A DNA stretch of 13,767 nt, taken from Pseudomonadota bacterium (lineage in GTDB: Bacteria > Pseudomonadota > Gammaproteobacteria > Burkholderiales > Thiobacillaceae). The notes under the pieces were generated by a model that was not told the DNA's origin, searched no databases, and was given only the letters and a program-made list of their open reading frames with translations. This document shows positions 1 through 8,045 of this stretch, in pieces. The DNA is taken from NCBI GenBank assembly GCA_021821425.1, contig JAKACL010000048.1:1-13767 (forward strand), in the 5' to 3' direction. The position numbers and the translations under genes were made by a program. Position 1 is the first letter of the stretch. The number at the start of each line of letters is the position of its first letter.

Positions 1-276
1 AAGCCGCGCTACGCCCACCAGGGCGGCAAGAATCCGCCGGTCATCATCCTGCACGGCAACGCGCTGGAAGGCCTGCGCGACGACTACAAGCGCTATCTGG
101 AGGCCAGCTTCCGCAAGGCGTTCAAACTGCAGGGCACGCCGCTGCGGATCCAGGTCAAGGAAGACACCGGCAAGAACCCGTTCGAAGGCAAGAAGCGCGC
201 CCCGCTCACCGAGAGCGAGGCGACGCGGATGCGGCGCAAGAAGCGGGTGCGGCGCAAGGTCCACGGCGCCGACTGA
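1..276 (+). CDS. der: GTPase Der (EngA), C-terminal fragment
   Basis: This is the last 91 codons of the ribosome-assembly GTPase Der, which has two GTP-binding domains and acts in maturation of the 50S subunit. The frame is open from base 1 to a TGA at 274-276, so the start and both G domains lie upstream of the window. What is visible is the C-terminal KH-like domain: the run [11 protein letters not shown], then ILHGN, then a [14 protein letters not shown] helix and PLRIQVKE, all lining up with the E. coli Der C-terminus from memory. The tail is strongly basic ([11 protein letters not shown]), as is usual in this family, where the tail contacts rRNA. The gene runs towards the leftward 84-aa gene, with a hairpin at 300-335 between them. 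Confidence 0.95.
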   Translation, partial: KPRYAHQGGKNPPVIILHGNALEGLRDDYKRYLEASFRKAFKLQGTPLRIQVKEDTGKNPFEGKKRAPLTESEATRMRRKKRVRRKVHGAD

Positions 277-299
277 ACATCCACCCGCTAGGGGCAGGC

Positions 300-335
300 C
301 GTGGTTGTAAAGCCGCTGAAGCGGCAACAACCACG
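300..335. terminator. Compound hairpin between convergent genes, possible bidirectional terminator
   Basis: The 9-nt arm CGTGGTTGT (300-308) pairs with ACAACCACG (327-335). Nested inside, GCCGCT (312-317) pairs with AGCGGC (320-325). The structure lies between the der stop (276) and the stop of the leftward 84-aa gene (337). That is the right place for a shared terminator. It has no following T-run on either strand, so a classical intrinsic terminator is not certain. A REP-like repeat is the alternative. Confidence 0.5.
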
Positions 336-336
336 C

Positions 337-591
337 TCAGTCCAGCCAGCGCACCAGATAAAACAGCTTGAAACCTTCGGAAGAGCGTGACGGGCCGCTG
401 GCAATGGCGGCGTGGCGGCTCTTTTCCGGGTCGGCGTGCGCGCGGGCCTCGTCCTCGCTGGCGTAGACCTCGACCACGCCTTCGGGGAAGCGCTTGCGGG
501 TCGTCCTGCCTGAAGGCGCATAGATCACCACCGCCGAGGTGCCGACGACCTTCGATTCGACATCGGTGAACAAACTGGTGGCTTGCGGCAT
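337..591 (-). CDS. Small protein of unknown function (84 aa)
   Basis: I do not recognise this protein. It is 84 residues, probably cytosolic, with no signal peptide or membrane segment. It starts MPQATSLFTDVESK, has a central run of alternating hydrophobic residues (VVGTSAVVIY), an acidic-alanine stretch (SEDEARAHADPEK) and a C-terminal FKLFYLVRWLD. The order suggests a small alpha/beta fold. The ATG at 589-591 is preceded by a weak AGAGA. The gene lies 39 bp downstream of the 93-aa gene on the same strand, with a perfect stem-loop between them, so the two may be co-transcribed from the promoter near 944-972. Its coding nature is inferred from a sensible composition, its position in a gap with no competing frame, and its stop abutting the hairpin at 300-335. 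No function can be assigned. Confidence 0.6.
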   Translation of the reverse strand: MPQATSLFTDVESKVVGTSAVVIYAPSGRTTRKRFPEGVVEVYASEDEARAHADPEKSRHAAIASGPSRSSEGFKLFYLVRWLD

Positions 592-607
592 CGGGATGTC
601 TCTAAAC

Positions 608-632
608 GATGCATCGCTGAATGCGATGCATC
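608..632. repeat. Perfect 10-bp inverted repeat (stem-loop) between two small genes
   Basis: GATGCATCGC (608-617) and its exact reverse complement GCGATGCATC (623-632) flank a 5-nt loop. The right arm overlaps the stop codon of the leftward 93-aa gene (631-633). No T-run follows on the minus strand. It could be a partial terminator, an mRNA-stability hairpin or a processing site in a two-gene transcript. Confidence 0.6.
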
Positions 633-912
633 AGTGCGTCTTCTTGGGAATGCTGGTGATTTTTACCGCGTGCGAGTTGGGCGTCTCGTCGGTGAAGTGA
701 GGACGCTCGTCGAGCGTACGGCCGGTGAGCCGGGCCAGTTCGGTCTCGCGGCTGGAAATCACCACCAGGCAATCCTTGATGCCGAGGATGGTCGCCTCGG
801 TCAGCGGGCTGGGGTTGCCGTCGCGCGGCGCGGTGTCGCGCACGATGGAAGTGAGGGTCTTGCGCATCATGCGCATCAGGCGCTGCTCGTCGTGCAGGGC
901 TTTGTCGTCCAT
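631..912 (-). CDS. Conserved small hypothetical protein (93 aa)
   Basis: This is a 93-residue, probably cytosolic protein without membrane segments. The start MDDKALHDEQ is followed by a basic, methionine-rich helix (RLMRMMRKTLTSIVRDT), then a proline-containing link (PRDGNPSPL) and a second helix (EATILGIKDCLVVISSRETELAR). A polar tail ends in IPKKTH. The helix pattern resembles short proteins I recall in betaproteobacterial genomes without a known role; this is memory and unverified. The ATG at 910-912 is chosen because a GGAG ribosome binding site sits about 8 nt upstream and a good promoter lies behind it. Longer in-frame extensions run into the divergent regulatory region. The gene is divergent from the GalT-like gene and upstream of the 84-aa gene on the same strand. 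Confidence 0.72.
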   Translation of the reverse strand: MDDKALHDEQRLMRMMRKTLTSIVRDTAPRDGNPSPLTEATILGIKDCLVVISSRETELARLTGRTLDERPHFTDETPNSHAVKITSIPKKTH

Positions 913-943
913 GGGGGTACTCCGGAAACAGCAAGGAATTACC

Positions 944-972
944 ATTGTCGACGCCGGCCGCGGCCACGTCAA
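944..972 (-). promoter_or_regulatory. Sigma70-type promoter for the leftward 93-aa/84-aa genes
   Basis: On the minus strand, TTGACG (967-972) and GACAAT (944-949) are separated by exactly 17 bp, giving 5/6 and 4/6 matches to consensus. The start point would fall near 937, leaving a leader of about 25 nt before the ATG at 912. The spacer contains the 10-bp palindrome GGCCGCGGCC (956-965), which could be an operator. Confidence 0.5.
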
Positions 973-1053
973 CGGAAGCCCTGGTCCGGGCGGGGATAAA
1001 AAACCCGAGTGCGGGCATAAGCAGATTGAACTGCGGCTGCGGCGAGCCTGCAC

Positions 1054-1059
1054 TATGCT
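1054..1059 (+). promoter_or_regulatory. Possible -10 element upstream of the GalT-like gene
   Basis: TATGCT lies 20 nt before the ATG at 1080. No convincing -35 box is found at 16-18 bp. A TTGAAC at 1026-1031 is 22 bp away, which is too far for standard spacing. The call is tentative. Confidence 0.3.
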
Positions 1060-1067
1060 TGCCAGCT

Positions 1068-1073
1068 GAGGAG
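1068..1073 (+). promoter_or_regulatory. Ribosome binding site that fixes the GalT-like start
   Basis: GAGGAG is followed by six bases and then the ATG at 1080. This favours the 362-residue protein over an in-frame extension reaching back to 945, which would place coding sequence over the divergent promoter region. Confidence 0.75.
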
Positions 1074-1079
1074 CCCCCC

Positions 1080-2168
1080 ATGTCAGACAGCCCGAACGAT
1101 TCGAAGGACGTCCGCGAAATCCGCATCAACCCCATTGTGCCCGCAGAGTCGGTGCTGGTCGCCACCGCGCGCAGCATGCGCCCGAAGAAGGCCGAGGAAC
1201 TGGCGCCGCGCGACACCCGCAAGCACGTCGAGACCTGCCCTTTTTGCCGCGGCAACGAGCACAAGACGCCGCCGCTGATCCTGAGCTGGCCGGAGACCGG
1301 CGACTGGCAGATACGCATGGTCGAGAACCTCTATCCGGTGCTGGGCGACGACCGCGAGCAGTCCAATTTCAACTTCGGTCTGCAGCAGACGATCGATGGC
1401 TACGGCCGCCATGAGGTCATCATCGACCACCATGAACACGGCATCGCCATCCACGAAATGGCCGAATCGCACCTGGCGGCACTGTTTGGCGTCTATCAGA
1501 CGCGCATGCGGCAGCTGTTCGAGTCGGATGAGCGGCTGAAATACGTGCTGATTTTCAAAAATTTCGGCCCCGCCGCCGGTGCCTCGATCCCGCATACCCA
1601 CAGCCAGGTAATCGCGATGCCGGTGGTGCCGGAAAACGTCGACGCCGAGGTAAAAAACAGCGCCGCGCACTACGCCAAGCACCATCACTGCATCTTCTGC
1701 GCGCTGATCGACGAGGCGCTGACTTTCGAAGCGACGATCTACGACCGCACCTCGGGCGCGGTGCGGCGCAAGATCAACGTCGGCCAGTACGTGGTCGAGC
1801 GCGGCGAGAAGTTCATCGCCATCAAGCCCTTCGCCAGCCGCTACGAGTGGGAAGTGCACATCCTGCCCTTGACCCACCAGGCCGACTTTCTCGACGTGCG
1901 TGAGGAGGACTTCGCCGACCTGGCGCGGGTGATGAAACGCACCATGGCGCGGCTCGATGCCGTCATCGGCGGCGCGCAGTACAACTTCTTTCTGCACGCC
2001 GTGCCGCACGATGCCCAGCAGCAGGCTCACGCCGCGAGCTACCACTGGCATCTGGAAATCTGCCCGCGCACCTCTATTCCCACCGGCTTCGAGCTGGGGT
2101 CGGGGCTGTTCGTCAACACCATCAACCCGGAGCAGGCGGCCGAGCGGCTGCGTACGGTCGATCTGTAA
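1080..2168 (+). CDS. GalT-like nucleotidyltransferase (HIT superfamily, ADP-glucose phosphorylase type)
   Basis: This 362-aa protein belongs to the galactose-1-phosphate uridylyltransferase branch of the HIT superfamily. These enzymes move a nucleoside monophosphate through a covalent histidine intermediate. Visible features are CPFCRGNE at residues 53-60 (zinc-type C53/C56), RMVENLYPVL (79-88), the active-site run IPHTHSQ (170-176) with H174 the expected nucleophile, a second Cys pair C204/C207, and YHWHLEI (321-327). The order and wording of these motifs resemble the Arabidopsis At5g18200 ADP-glucose phosphorylase as I recall it more than E. coli GalT, whose motif is HPHGQ. No galK, galE or galM lies nearby, so a role outside galactose breakdown, for example in sugar-nucleotide or glycogen turnover, is inferred. 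It is often simply annotated galT. It starts divergently from the 93-aa gene and precedes hflX by 167 bp. Confidence 0.85.
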   Translation: MSDSPNDSKDVREIRINPIVPAESVLVATARSMRPKKAEELAPRDTRKHVETCPFCRGNEHKTPPLILSWPETGDWQIRMVENLYPVLGDDREQSNFNFGLQQTIDGYGRHEVIIDHHEHGIAIHEMAESHLAALFGVYQTRMRQLFESDERLKYVLIFKNFGPAAGASIPHTHSQVIAMPVVPENVDAEVKNSAAHYAKHHHCIFCALIDEALTFEATIYDRTSGAVRRKINVGQYVVERGEKFIAIKPFASRYEWEVHILPLTHQADFLDVREEDFADLARVMKRTMARLDAVIGGAQYNFFLHAVPHDAQQQAHAASYHWHLEICPRTSIPTGFELGSGLFVNTINPEQAAERLRTVDL

Positions 2169-2182
2169 GCCATCACCCCGCC

Positions 2183-2211
2183 CCGTTGCGGTCGGCGTGG
2201 CCGTTGCGGTC
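2183..2211. repeat. Two direct copies of an 11-bp sequence
   Basis: CCGTTGCGGTC occurs at 2183-2193 and again at 2201-2211, an 18-bp period, in the gap between the GalT-like gene and hflX. The copies lie just upstream of a -10-like box. They could be a binding site for a regulator or a chance duplication. Confidence 0.4.
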
Positions 2212-2232
2212 ATTCCCGACAGGATCCTGGGC

Positions 2233-2238
2233 TAGAAT
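2233..2238 (+). promoter_or_regulatory. Possible -10 element of the hflX operon
   Basis: TAGAAT, 5/6 to consensus, lies about 100 bp before the hflX start. The best -35-like hexamer, TTGCGG at 2204-2209, is 23 bp away, which is too long. The promoter is therefore weak or activator-dependent, if it is real. Confidence 0.35.
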
Positions 2239-2335
2239 GAAAGGCCGCATGCTGCGGAGCCGTTTTCAAGCGACCTGTCCGTGAACCGATCCCTGTTTTG
2301 TCTGATGTCATTGCCTGCGAACCGGGGACGCCCCC

Positions 2336-3490
2336 TTGTTTGACCGGCACGCCGGCGGCGAGCGCGTCATCCTGGTGGCGCTCGATTTCGGCGACCCCGA
2401 GATTGCCGAGAGCGTGGCCGAGTTGCGCCTGCTGGCGTCGGGCGCCGGGCTGGACGTGCAGGGCGAGGTGACGGGCAAGCGCAGCCGGCCGGATGCCGCG
2501 CTGTTCGTCGGCAGCGGCAAGGCCGACGAGATCGCTGCGCGGGTTCTCGCCACCGAAGCCGACGTCGTCATCTTCAACCACGAGCTGTCGCCCGCGCAGG
2601 AACGCAACCTGGAGCGCCGCCTGCATTGCCGGGTGATCGACCGCACCAGCCTGATCCTGGACATCTTCGCCCGCCGCGCGCAGAGCGCCGAGGGCAAGCT
2701 GCAGGTCGAGCTGGCCCAACTGCAGCATCTGTCGACTCGCCTGGTGCGCGGCTGGACCCACCTCGAACGCCAGCGCGGCGGCGTCGGCATGCGCGGCCCG
2801 GGCGAAAAACAGCTGGAAACCGACCGCCGGCTGCTGGGGGTACGGGTCAAGGCGCTGCGCGAGCGGCTCGCCCGGCTGGGCAAGCAGCGGCGCACCCAGC
2901 GGCGTTCGCGCTCGCGCCAGCAGGTGCTGTCGGTGGCACTGGTGGGCTATACCAACGCCGGAAAATCCACTTTATTCAATGCCCTGACGCATGCCGGCGC
3001 CTACGCGGCCGACCAGCTGTTCGCCACGCTCGACACCACCACGCGCAAGATCTATCTTCCATCGGTGGGCGAAGTGGTGCTGTCGGATACCGTCGGCTTC
3101 ATCACCCGCCTGCCGCACGACCTGGTGGCCGCTTTCCGCGCCACGCTGGAAGCCACCACCGAGGCCGACTTGCTGCTGCACGTGATCGATGCGTCCAGCC
3201 CCGCGCGCGAGCGGCAGATCGAGGCAGTCGACAGGGTATTGCGCGAAATCGGCGCCGACGCGGTGCCGCAGCTCAGGGTCTACAACAAGCTTGATTTGAC
3301 GGGCGTTGCGCCGGGAGTCGGGCGCGACGAATATGGTAAACTGCACAGCGTGTATGTCTCCGCGCAAACCGGCGCGGGACTTGAACTCTTACGCGAGGCG
3401 CTGTCAGAAATCCTGCACACCGGCCGGGCCCATCTCGAAGTGGGCGCGCCGGGCGAAGTCTCCCCCCAACCTTCAGTTTTCTCCACATAA
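2336..3490 (+). CDS. hflX: Ribosome-dissociating GTPase HflX
   Basis: HflX is a ribosome-associated GTPase that splits 70S ribosomes under stress, known best from E. coli. The 384-aa protein has the HflX N-terminal domain with SPAQERNLE (85-93), ILDIFARRA (107-115), and the glycine-rich linker RGPGEKQLETDRRL (153-166). The G domain carries G1 GYTNAGKST (204-212), G3 DTVG (251-254), G4 NKLD (317-320) and G5 SAQTG (342-346). The start is a TTG at 2336: the resulting MFDRHAGGE matches the start of E. coli HflX (MFDRYDAGE), and only a weak GGGGA precedes it. The protein lacks about 40 residues found at the E. coli C-terminus, so the small C-terminal domain is reduced. It is the first gene of the hflXKC operon, and hflK starts 4 bp later. 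hfq, which usually precedes hflX, is not here. Confidence 0.95.
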   Translation: MFDRHAGGERVILVALDFGDPEIAESVAELRLLASGAGLDVQGEVTGKRSRPDAALFVGSGKADEIAARVLATEADVVIFNHELSPAQERNLERRLHCRVIDRTSLILDIFARRAQSAEGKLQVELAQLQHLSTRLVRGWTHLERQRGGVGMRGPGEKQLETDRRLLGVRVKALRERLARLGKQRRTQRRSRSRQQVLSVALVGYTNAGKSTLFNALTHAGAYAADQLFATLDTTTRKIYLPSVGEVVLSDTVGFITRLPHDLVAAFRATLEATTEADLLLHVIDASSPARERQIEAVDRVLREIGADAVPQLRVYNKLDLTGVAPGVGRDEYGKLHSVYVSAQTGAGLELLREALSEILHTGRAHLEVGAPGEVSPQPSVFST

Positions 3491-3494
3491 CGCT

Positions 3495-4688
3495 ATGGCA
3501 TGGAACGACCCGCAATGGGGCAATAAAGGTAACCGTAATCCCAACGGTGGCCCCCCCGATCTCGACGAGCTCTGGCGGCGCGTCAATCAACGTCTCAACG
3601 GCCTGTTCGGTAAAAAGAACACCGGCGGCAGCGGCGGCGGCGACGGTTTCTCCCCGGAGGGCTTCCCGGGCGGCGGGAATCTGGTCGGCCTGCTCGCCGG
3701 CGTGCTGGCGCTGGTATGGGTGGCGAGCGGCTTCTACATCGTCGACACCGGCCAGCGCGGGGTAGTGCTGCGTTTTGGTCAGTATGTCGAAACCACCGAG
3801 CCGGGCCCGCGCTGGCATTTTCCGTGGCCGATCGAGTCGCGCGAAATCGTCAACGTCGACCAGGTCCGCACCGTCGAAATCGGCTACCGCAACAACGTCA
3901 AGAGCAAGGTGCTGAAAGAGTCGCTGATGCTGACCGACGACGAGAACATCATCGACCTGCAGTTTGCTGTGCAGTACATCCTGAAGGACCCGGTCGAATT
4001 TCTGTTCATCAACCGCGCGCCGGAAGACAGCGCGCTGCAGATCGCCGAAACCGCGATGCGCGAAATCGTCGGCAAGAACAAAATGAACTTCGTGCTGTAC
4101 GAAGGCCGTGCCGAGATCGCCGCGCGCGCCAAGCAGCTGATGCAGGACATCCACGACCGCCACAAGACCGGCATCAGCATCAGCCAGGTGACGCTGCAGA
4201 ACATCCAGCCCCCGGAGCAGGTCCAGGCCGCGTTCGACGACGCGGTGAAGGCGGGCCAGGACCGCGAGCGCCTGAAGAACGAAGCCGAGGCCTATTTCAA
4301 CGACGTGGTGCCGCGCGCCCGCGGTCTGGCCTCGCGCCTGCAGGCAGAAGCAGAAGGCTACAAGCTGTCGGTGATCGCGAACGCCGAAGGTGAGGCCAGC
4401 CGTTTTACGCAGATTTTGGCCGAATACCAGAAGGCGCCGCAGGTCACGCGCCAGCGACTCTATCTCGACACCATGCAAACCGTGATGAACAACACCAGCA
4501 AGATTCTGGTGGACCAGAAAGGCGGCAACAGCCTTCTGTATCTGCCGCTCGACAAACTCCAGCAGATCGTCAGCCAGCCCTACGCCAGCGCGCCGGACCT
4601 CCTGGCGCAGCCGGCGCCTGCCTCGGTCCCGGGCGATACGCGGTCGCGTGACGCCTTACGCAACCGCGATCGGGAGGCCCGGCCATGA
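3495..4688 (+). CDS. hflK: FtsH protease modulator subunit HflK
   Basis: HflK is an inner-membrane SPFH-family protein that, with HflC, forms a large periplasmic cage around the FtsH protease and limits access of membrane substrates. The 397-aa protein begins MAWNDPQWGN, followed by the typical PPDLDELWRR (20-29) and a Gly/Ser-rich stretch (43-62). One membrane segment follows at about 63-81, then the SPFH domain (FYIVDTGQRGVVLRFG from 80). A charged helical, coiled-coil-prone segment spans about 240-305, and there is a Pro/Ala/Arg-rich tail. The size is close to E. coli HflK (419). The ATG at 3495 is chosen because the protein start matches the family. An in-frame extension upstream lies inside hflX. 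No clear Shine-Dalgarno is seen, so translation is probably coupled to hflX termination 4 bp upstream. The stop overlaps the hflC start (ATGA). Confidence 0.95.
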   Translation: MAWNDPQWGNKGNRNPNGGPPDLDELWRRVNQRLNGLFGKKNTGGSGGGDGFSPEGFPGGGNLVGLLAGVLALVWVASGFYIVDTGQRGVVLRFGQYVETTEPGPRWHFPWPIESREIVNVDQVRTVEIGYRNNVKSKVLKESLMLTDDENIIDLQFAVQYILKDPVEFLFINRAPEDSALQIAETAMREIVGKNKMNFVLYEGRAEIAARAKQLMQDIHDRHKTGISISQVTLQNIQPPEQVQAAFDDAVKAGQDRERLKNEAEAYFNDVVPRARGLASRLQAEAEGYKLSVIANAEGEASRFTQILAEYQKAPQVTRQRLYLDTMQTVMNNTSKILVDQKGGNSLLYLPLDKLQQIVSQPYASAPDLLAQPAPASVPGDTRSRDALRNRDREARP

Positions 4689-5563
4689 ACAAGCTCAGCG
4701 TATTTCTGATCGGTCTGCTGGTCGTGCTGGTGGTGTTGAGCGCAAGCATGTTCACGGTGGACCAGCGGCAGAACGCCCTGGTGTTCCAGCTGGGTGAAGT
4801 GGTGTCGGTGAAAACCAAGCCGGGCCTGTATTTCAAGCTCCCGCTGGTGCAGAACGTGCGCTTTTTCGATACCCGCATCCTGACGCTGGATTCGTCCGAC
4901 CCCGAACGCTTCATCACTTCGGAAAAGAAGAACGTGCTGGTGGATTCGTTCATCAAGTGGCGCGTGATCGATGCGCGGCAGTTCTACGTGTCGGTCGGCG
5001 GCGACGAGACGCGCGCGCAGATCCGCCTCAACCAGACGGTCAACGACGGCCTGCGTGCCGAGTTCGGCAAGCGCACCATCAACGAAGTGGTGTCGGGGCG
5101 TCGCGAGGAAATCATGAACATCATCCGCACCAAGGCCGACAGCGACGCGCGCAAGATCGGCGTGCAGGTGGTCGACGTGCGGATCAAGCGGGTCGATCTG
5201 CCGGAGACCGTGTCGGAAAACGTCTACCGCCGGATGGAAGCCGAGCGCAAGCAGGTGGCGAACGAACTGCGTTCCACCGGTGCGGCCGAGGCAGAAAAGA
5301 TCAAGGCAGATGCCGACAAGCAGCGCGAGGTGATCATTGCCGAAGCCTACAGTGATGCCCAGCGCGTCAAGGGTGAAGGCGATGCCAAAGCCTCCTCCGT
5401 GTACGCCAACGCATATGGAAAGAACGCCGAGTTCTATGCGTTCTACCGTTCGATGCAGGCCTATCGCGAAAGCTTCAAGAACAAGAGCGACGTGATGGTG
5501 CTTGATCCCAGCGCCGATTTCTTCAAGTACATGAAGAATCCGCGTGCTGCCGGTGGTCAATGA
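4685..5563 (+). CDS. hflC: FtsH protease modulator subunit HflC
   Basis: HflC is the partner of HflK in the membrane complex that regulates FtsH. The 292-aa protein has an N-terminal signal anchor (about residues 4-22, SVFLIGLLVVLVVLSASM), then VDQRQNALVFQLGEVV typical of the SPFH start. An SPFH body contains RFFDTRILTLDS and a DVRIKRVDLPE segment. A long charged helix follows at about 183-240 (RRMEAERKQVANELRS and onward), and the conserved FYRSMQAYRESF lies near the C-terminus. E. coli HflC is 334 aa; the difference is mostly in the tail and inserts. The ATG at 4685 overlaps the hflK stop by 4 bp, and the stop TGA overlaps the next start by 4 bp, indicating translational coupling along the operon. 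Confidence 0.95.
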   Translation: MNKLSVFLIGLLVVLVVLSASMFTVDQRQNALVFQLGEVVSVKTKPGLYFKLPLVQNVRFFDTRILTLDSSDPERFITSEKKNVLVDSFIKWRVIDARQFYVSVGGDETRAQIRLNQTVNDGLRAEFGKRTINEVVSGRREEIMNIIRTKADSDARKIGVQVVDVRIKRVDLPETVSENVYRRMEAERKQVANELRSTGAAEAEKIKADADKQREVIIAEAYSDAQRVKGEGDAKASSVYANAYGKNAEFYAFYRSMQAYRESFKNKSDVMVLDPSADFFKYMKNPRAAGGQ

Positions 5564-5748
5564 CCGGTTCTGACTGGCTGGGGGCAATCGGCCTGTTGCT
5601 GGTGATTGAGGGTATCCTGCCGTTTGCCGCGCCCGCACTGTGGCGCGAGGGCTTTCGCCGGATGCTGGAGCTAGGCGATGGCCAATTGCGTTTTATCGGA
5701 GCCACCTCGATGCTGGGTGGCCTTTTTGTGTTGATGTGGCTGAATTGA
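5560..5748 (+). CDS. DUF2065 small membrane protein (YjeT family)
   Basis: This 62-aa inner-membrane protein belongs to the DUF2065/YjeT family, commonly found just after hflC; its biochemical role is unknown. Two hydrophobic helices are visible at about residues 6-23 (containing LLLVIEGILPF) and 44-61 (FIGATSMLGGLFVLMWL). A basic loop (WREGFRRML) separates them, as in E. coli YjeT (65 aa). The EG-x-x-P motif at the end of helix 1 is the family signature I rely on. The ATG overlaps the hflC stop (ATGA), and hisZ begins 1 bp after its stop, so it sits in the middle of a coupled operon. A role as an accessory of the HflKC-FtsH complex is a guess from neighbourhood alone. Confidence 0.9.
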   Translation: MTGSDWLGAIGLLLVIEGILPFAAPALWREGFRRMLELGDGQLRFIGATSMLGGLFVLMWLN

Positions 5749-5749
5749 A

Positions 5750-6709
5750 ATGACTGCGTGGTTGTTGCCTGAAAACGTCGAGGATGTGCTGCCGCCGCAG
5801 GCCTGGCGCATGGAAGACATGCGGCGCGCGCTGCTCGACCTGTTCCGCAGCCGCGGCTACCAGCTGGTGGTGCCGCCGCTGATGGAATACGTCGATTCGC
5901 TGCTGACCGGTGTCGGCGCCGACCTCGACCTCAAGACCTTCAAGCTGGTCGATCGGCTGACCGGACGGCTGATGGGCGTGCGCGCCGACATCACGCCGCA
6001 GGTGGCGCGCATCGACGCCCACCTGCTGGCCGCCAATCCGGTCAACCGCCTGTGCTACGCGGGCAGCGTGCTGCACACCCAGTCCGACGGTTTTCACCGC
6101 TCGCGCGAACCGATCCAGATCGGCGCCGAGCTGTACGGCGAAGCCGGGACCGATGCCGACCTCGAAATCCTCACCCTGATGCTGCAGGGCCTGGCCGCGT
6201 GCGGCGTCAAGACGCTGCAGCTCGATATCGGCCACGTCGGCGTCTATCGGGCGCTGGCGCAGGAAGCGGGCCTGTCGGGCGAGGTCGAACACCAGCTGTT
6301 CGGCGCGCTGCAGGCCAAGGACAGCAGCGCTGTGGCGGTGTTGACCGCAGGCCTGTCTGCCGGCCTGCGCGATGCCTTTGCCGCGCTGCCGCAGCTGTAT
6401 GGCGACCGCGGCGTGCTGGCCGAAGCGCGCGCACGGCTGCCTCAATTGCCTGCGGTCGTCGCCGCGCTGGATACGCTGGAGACGCTCGACCAGGCGCTGA
6501 CCCGCGTCGAGGCTGCCTACGACCTTGCCGAGCTGCGCGGCTACGGCTACCACAGCGGCGTCGTGTTCGCCGCCTACACCGGCGGGCGCAGCCATGCGAT
6601 CGCGCAGGGCGGGCGCTACGACGAGGTGGGTCGGGTCTTCGGCCGGGCGCGTCCGGCCACCGGTTTCAGTCTGGATTTGCGCGAGCTGGTCATTGCCGGC
6701 TCAAAATAA
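5750..6709 (+). CDS. hisZ: ATP phosphoribosyltransferase regulatory subunit HisZ
   Basis: HisZ is a histidyl-tRNA-synthetase-like protein without aminoacylation activity. It pairs with the short form of HisG to make the first enzyme of histidine synthesis and is needed for its activity and feedback control. The 319-aa protein shows class II synthetase remnants: LPPQAWRMEDMRRALLDLF (14-32), RADITPQVAR (78-87), REPIQIGAELYG (119-130) and a late GRYDEVG with ATGFSLDL near 288-310. It lacks the C-terminal anticodon-binding domain expected of a true HisS. It is shorter than the roughly 380-aa forms I recall from other betaproteobacteria, but the end looks natural. It begins 1 bp after the DUF2065 stop and precedes purA, a common betaproteobacterial order. 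A short-form hisG must lie elsewhere. Confidence 0.93.
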   Translation: MTAWLLPENVEDVLPPQAWRMEDMRRALLDLFRSRGYQLVVPPLMEYVDSLLTGVGADLDLKTFKLVDRLTGRLMGVRADITPQVARIDAHLLAANPVNRLCYAGSVLHTQSDGFHRSREPIQIGAELYGEAGTDADLEILTLMLQGLAACGVKTLQLDIGHVGVYRALAQEAGLSGEVEHQLFGALQAKDSSAVAVLTAGLSAGLRDAFAALPQLYGDRGVLAEARARLPQLPAVVAALDTLETLDQALTRVEAAYDLAELRGYGYHSGVVFAAYTGGRSHAIAQGGRYDEVGRVFGRARPATGFSLDLRELVIAGSK

Positions 6710-6714
6710 GTTAG

Positions 6715-8025
<1,311 letters not shown>

Positions 8026-8045
8026 TGTCTACAATAAGGCCTATC

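Noticed and set aside
945..1079. N-terminal extension of the GalT-like protein
   Set aside because: It would cover the divergent promoter region. The GAGGAG site at 1068-1073 supports the ATG at 1080.
1083..2213. 376-codon minus-strand frame opposite the GalT-like gene
   Set aside because: Same reason: it mirrors the codon pattern of a recognised gene and has no motif of its own.
3306..3494. N-terminal extension of HflK into hflX
   Set aside because: The family start MAWN lies at 3495, and the extension is out of frame within hflX.
3273..4478. 401-codon minus-strand frame opposite hflX/hflK
   Set aside because: Shadow of hflK. It is rich in His, Leu and Asp repeats typical of antisense translation.
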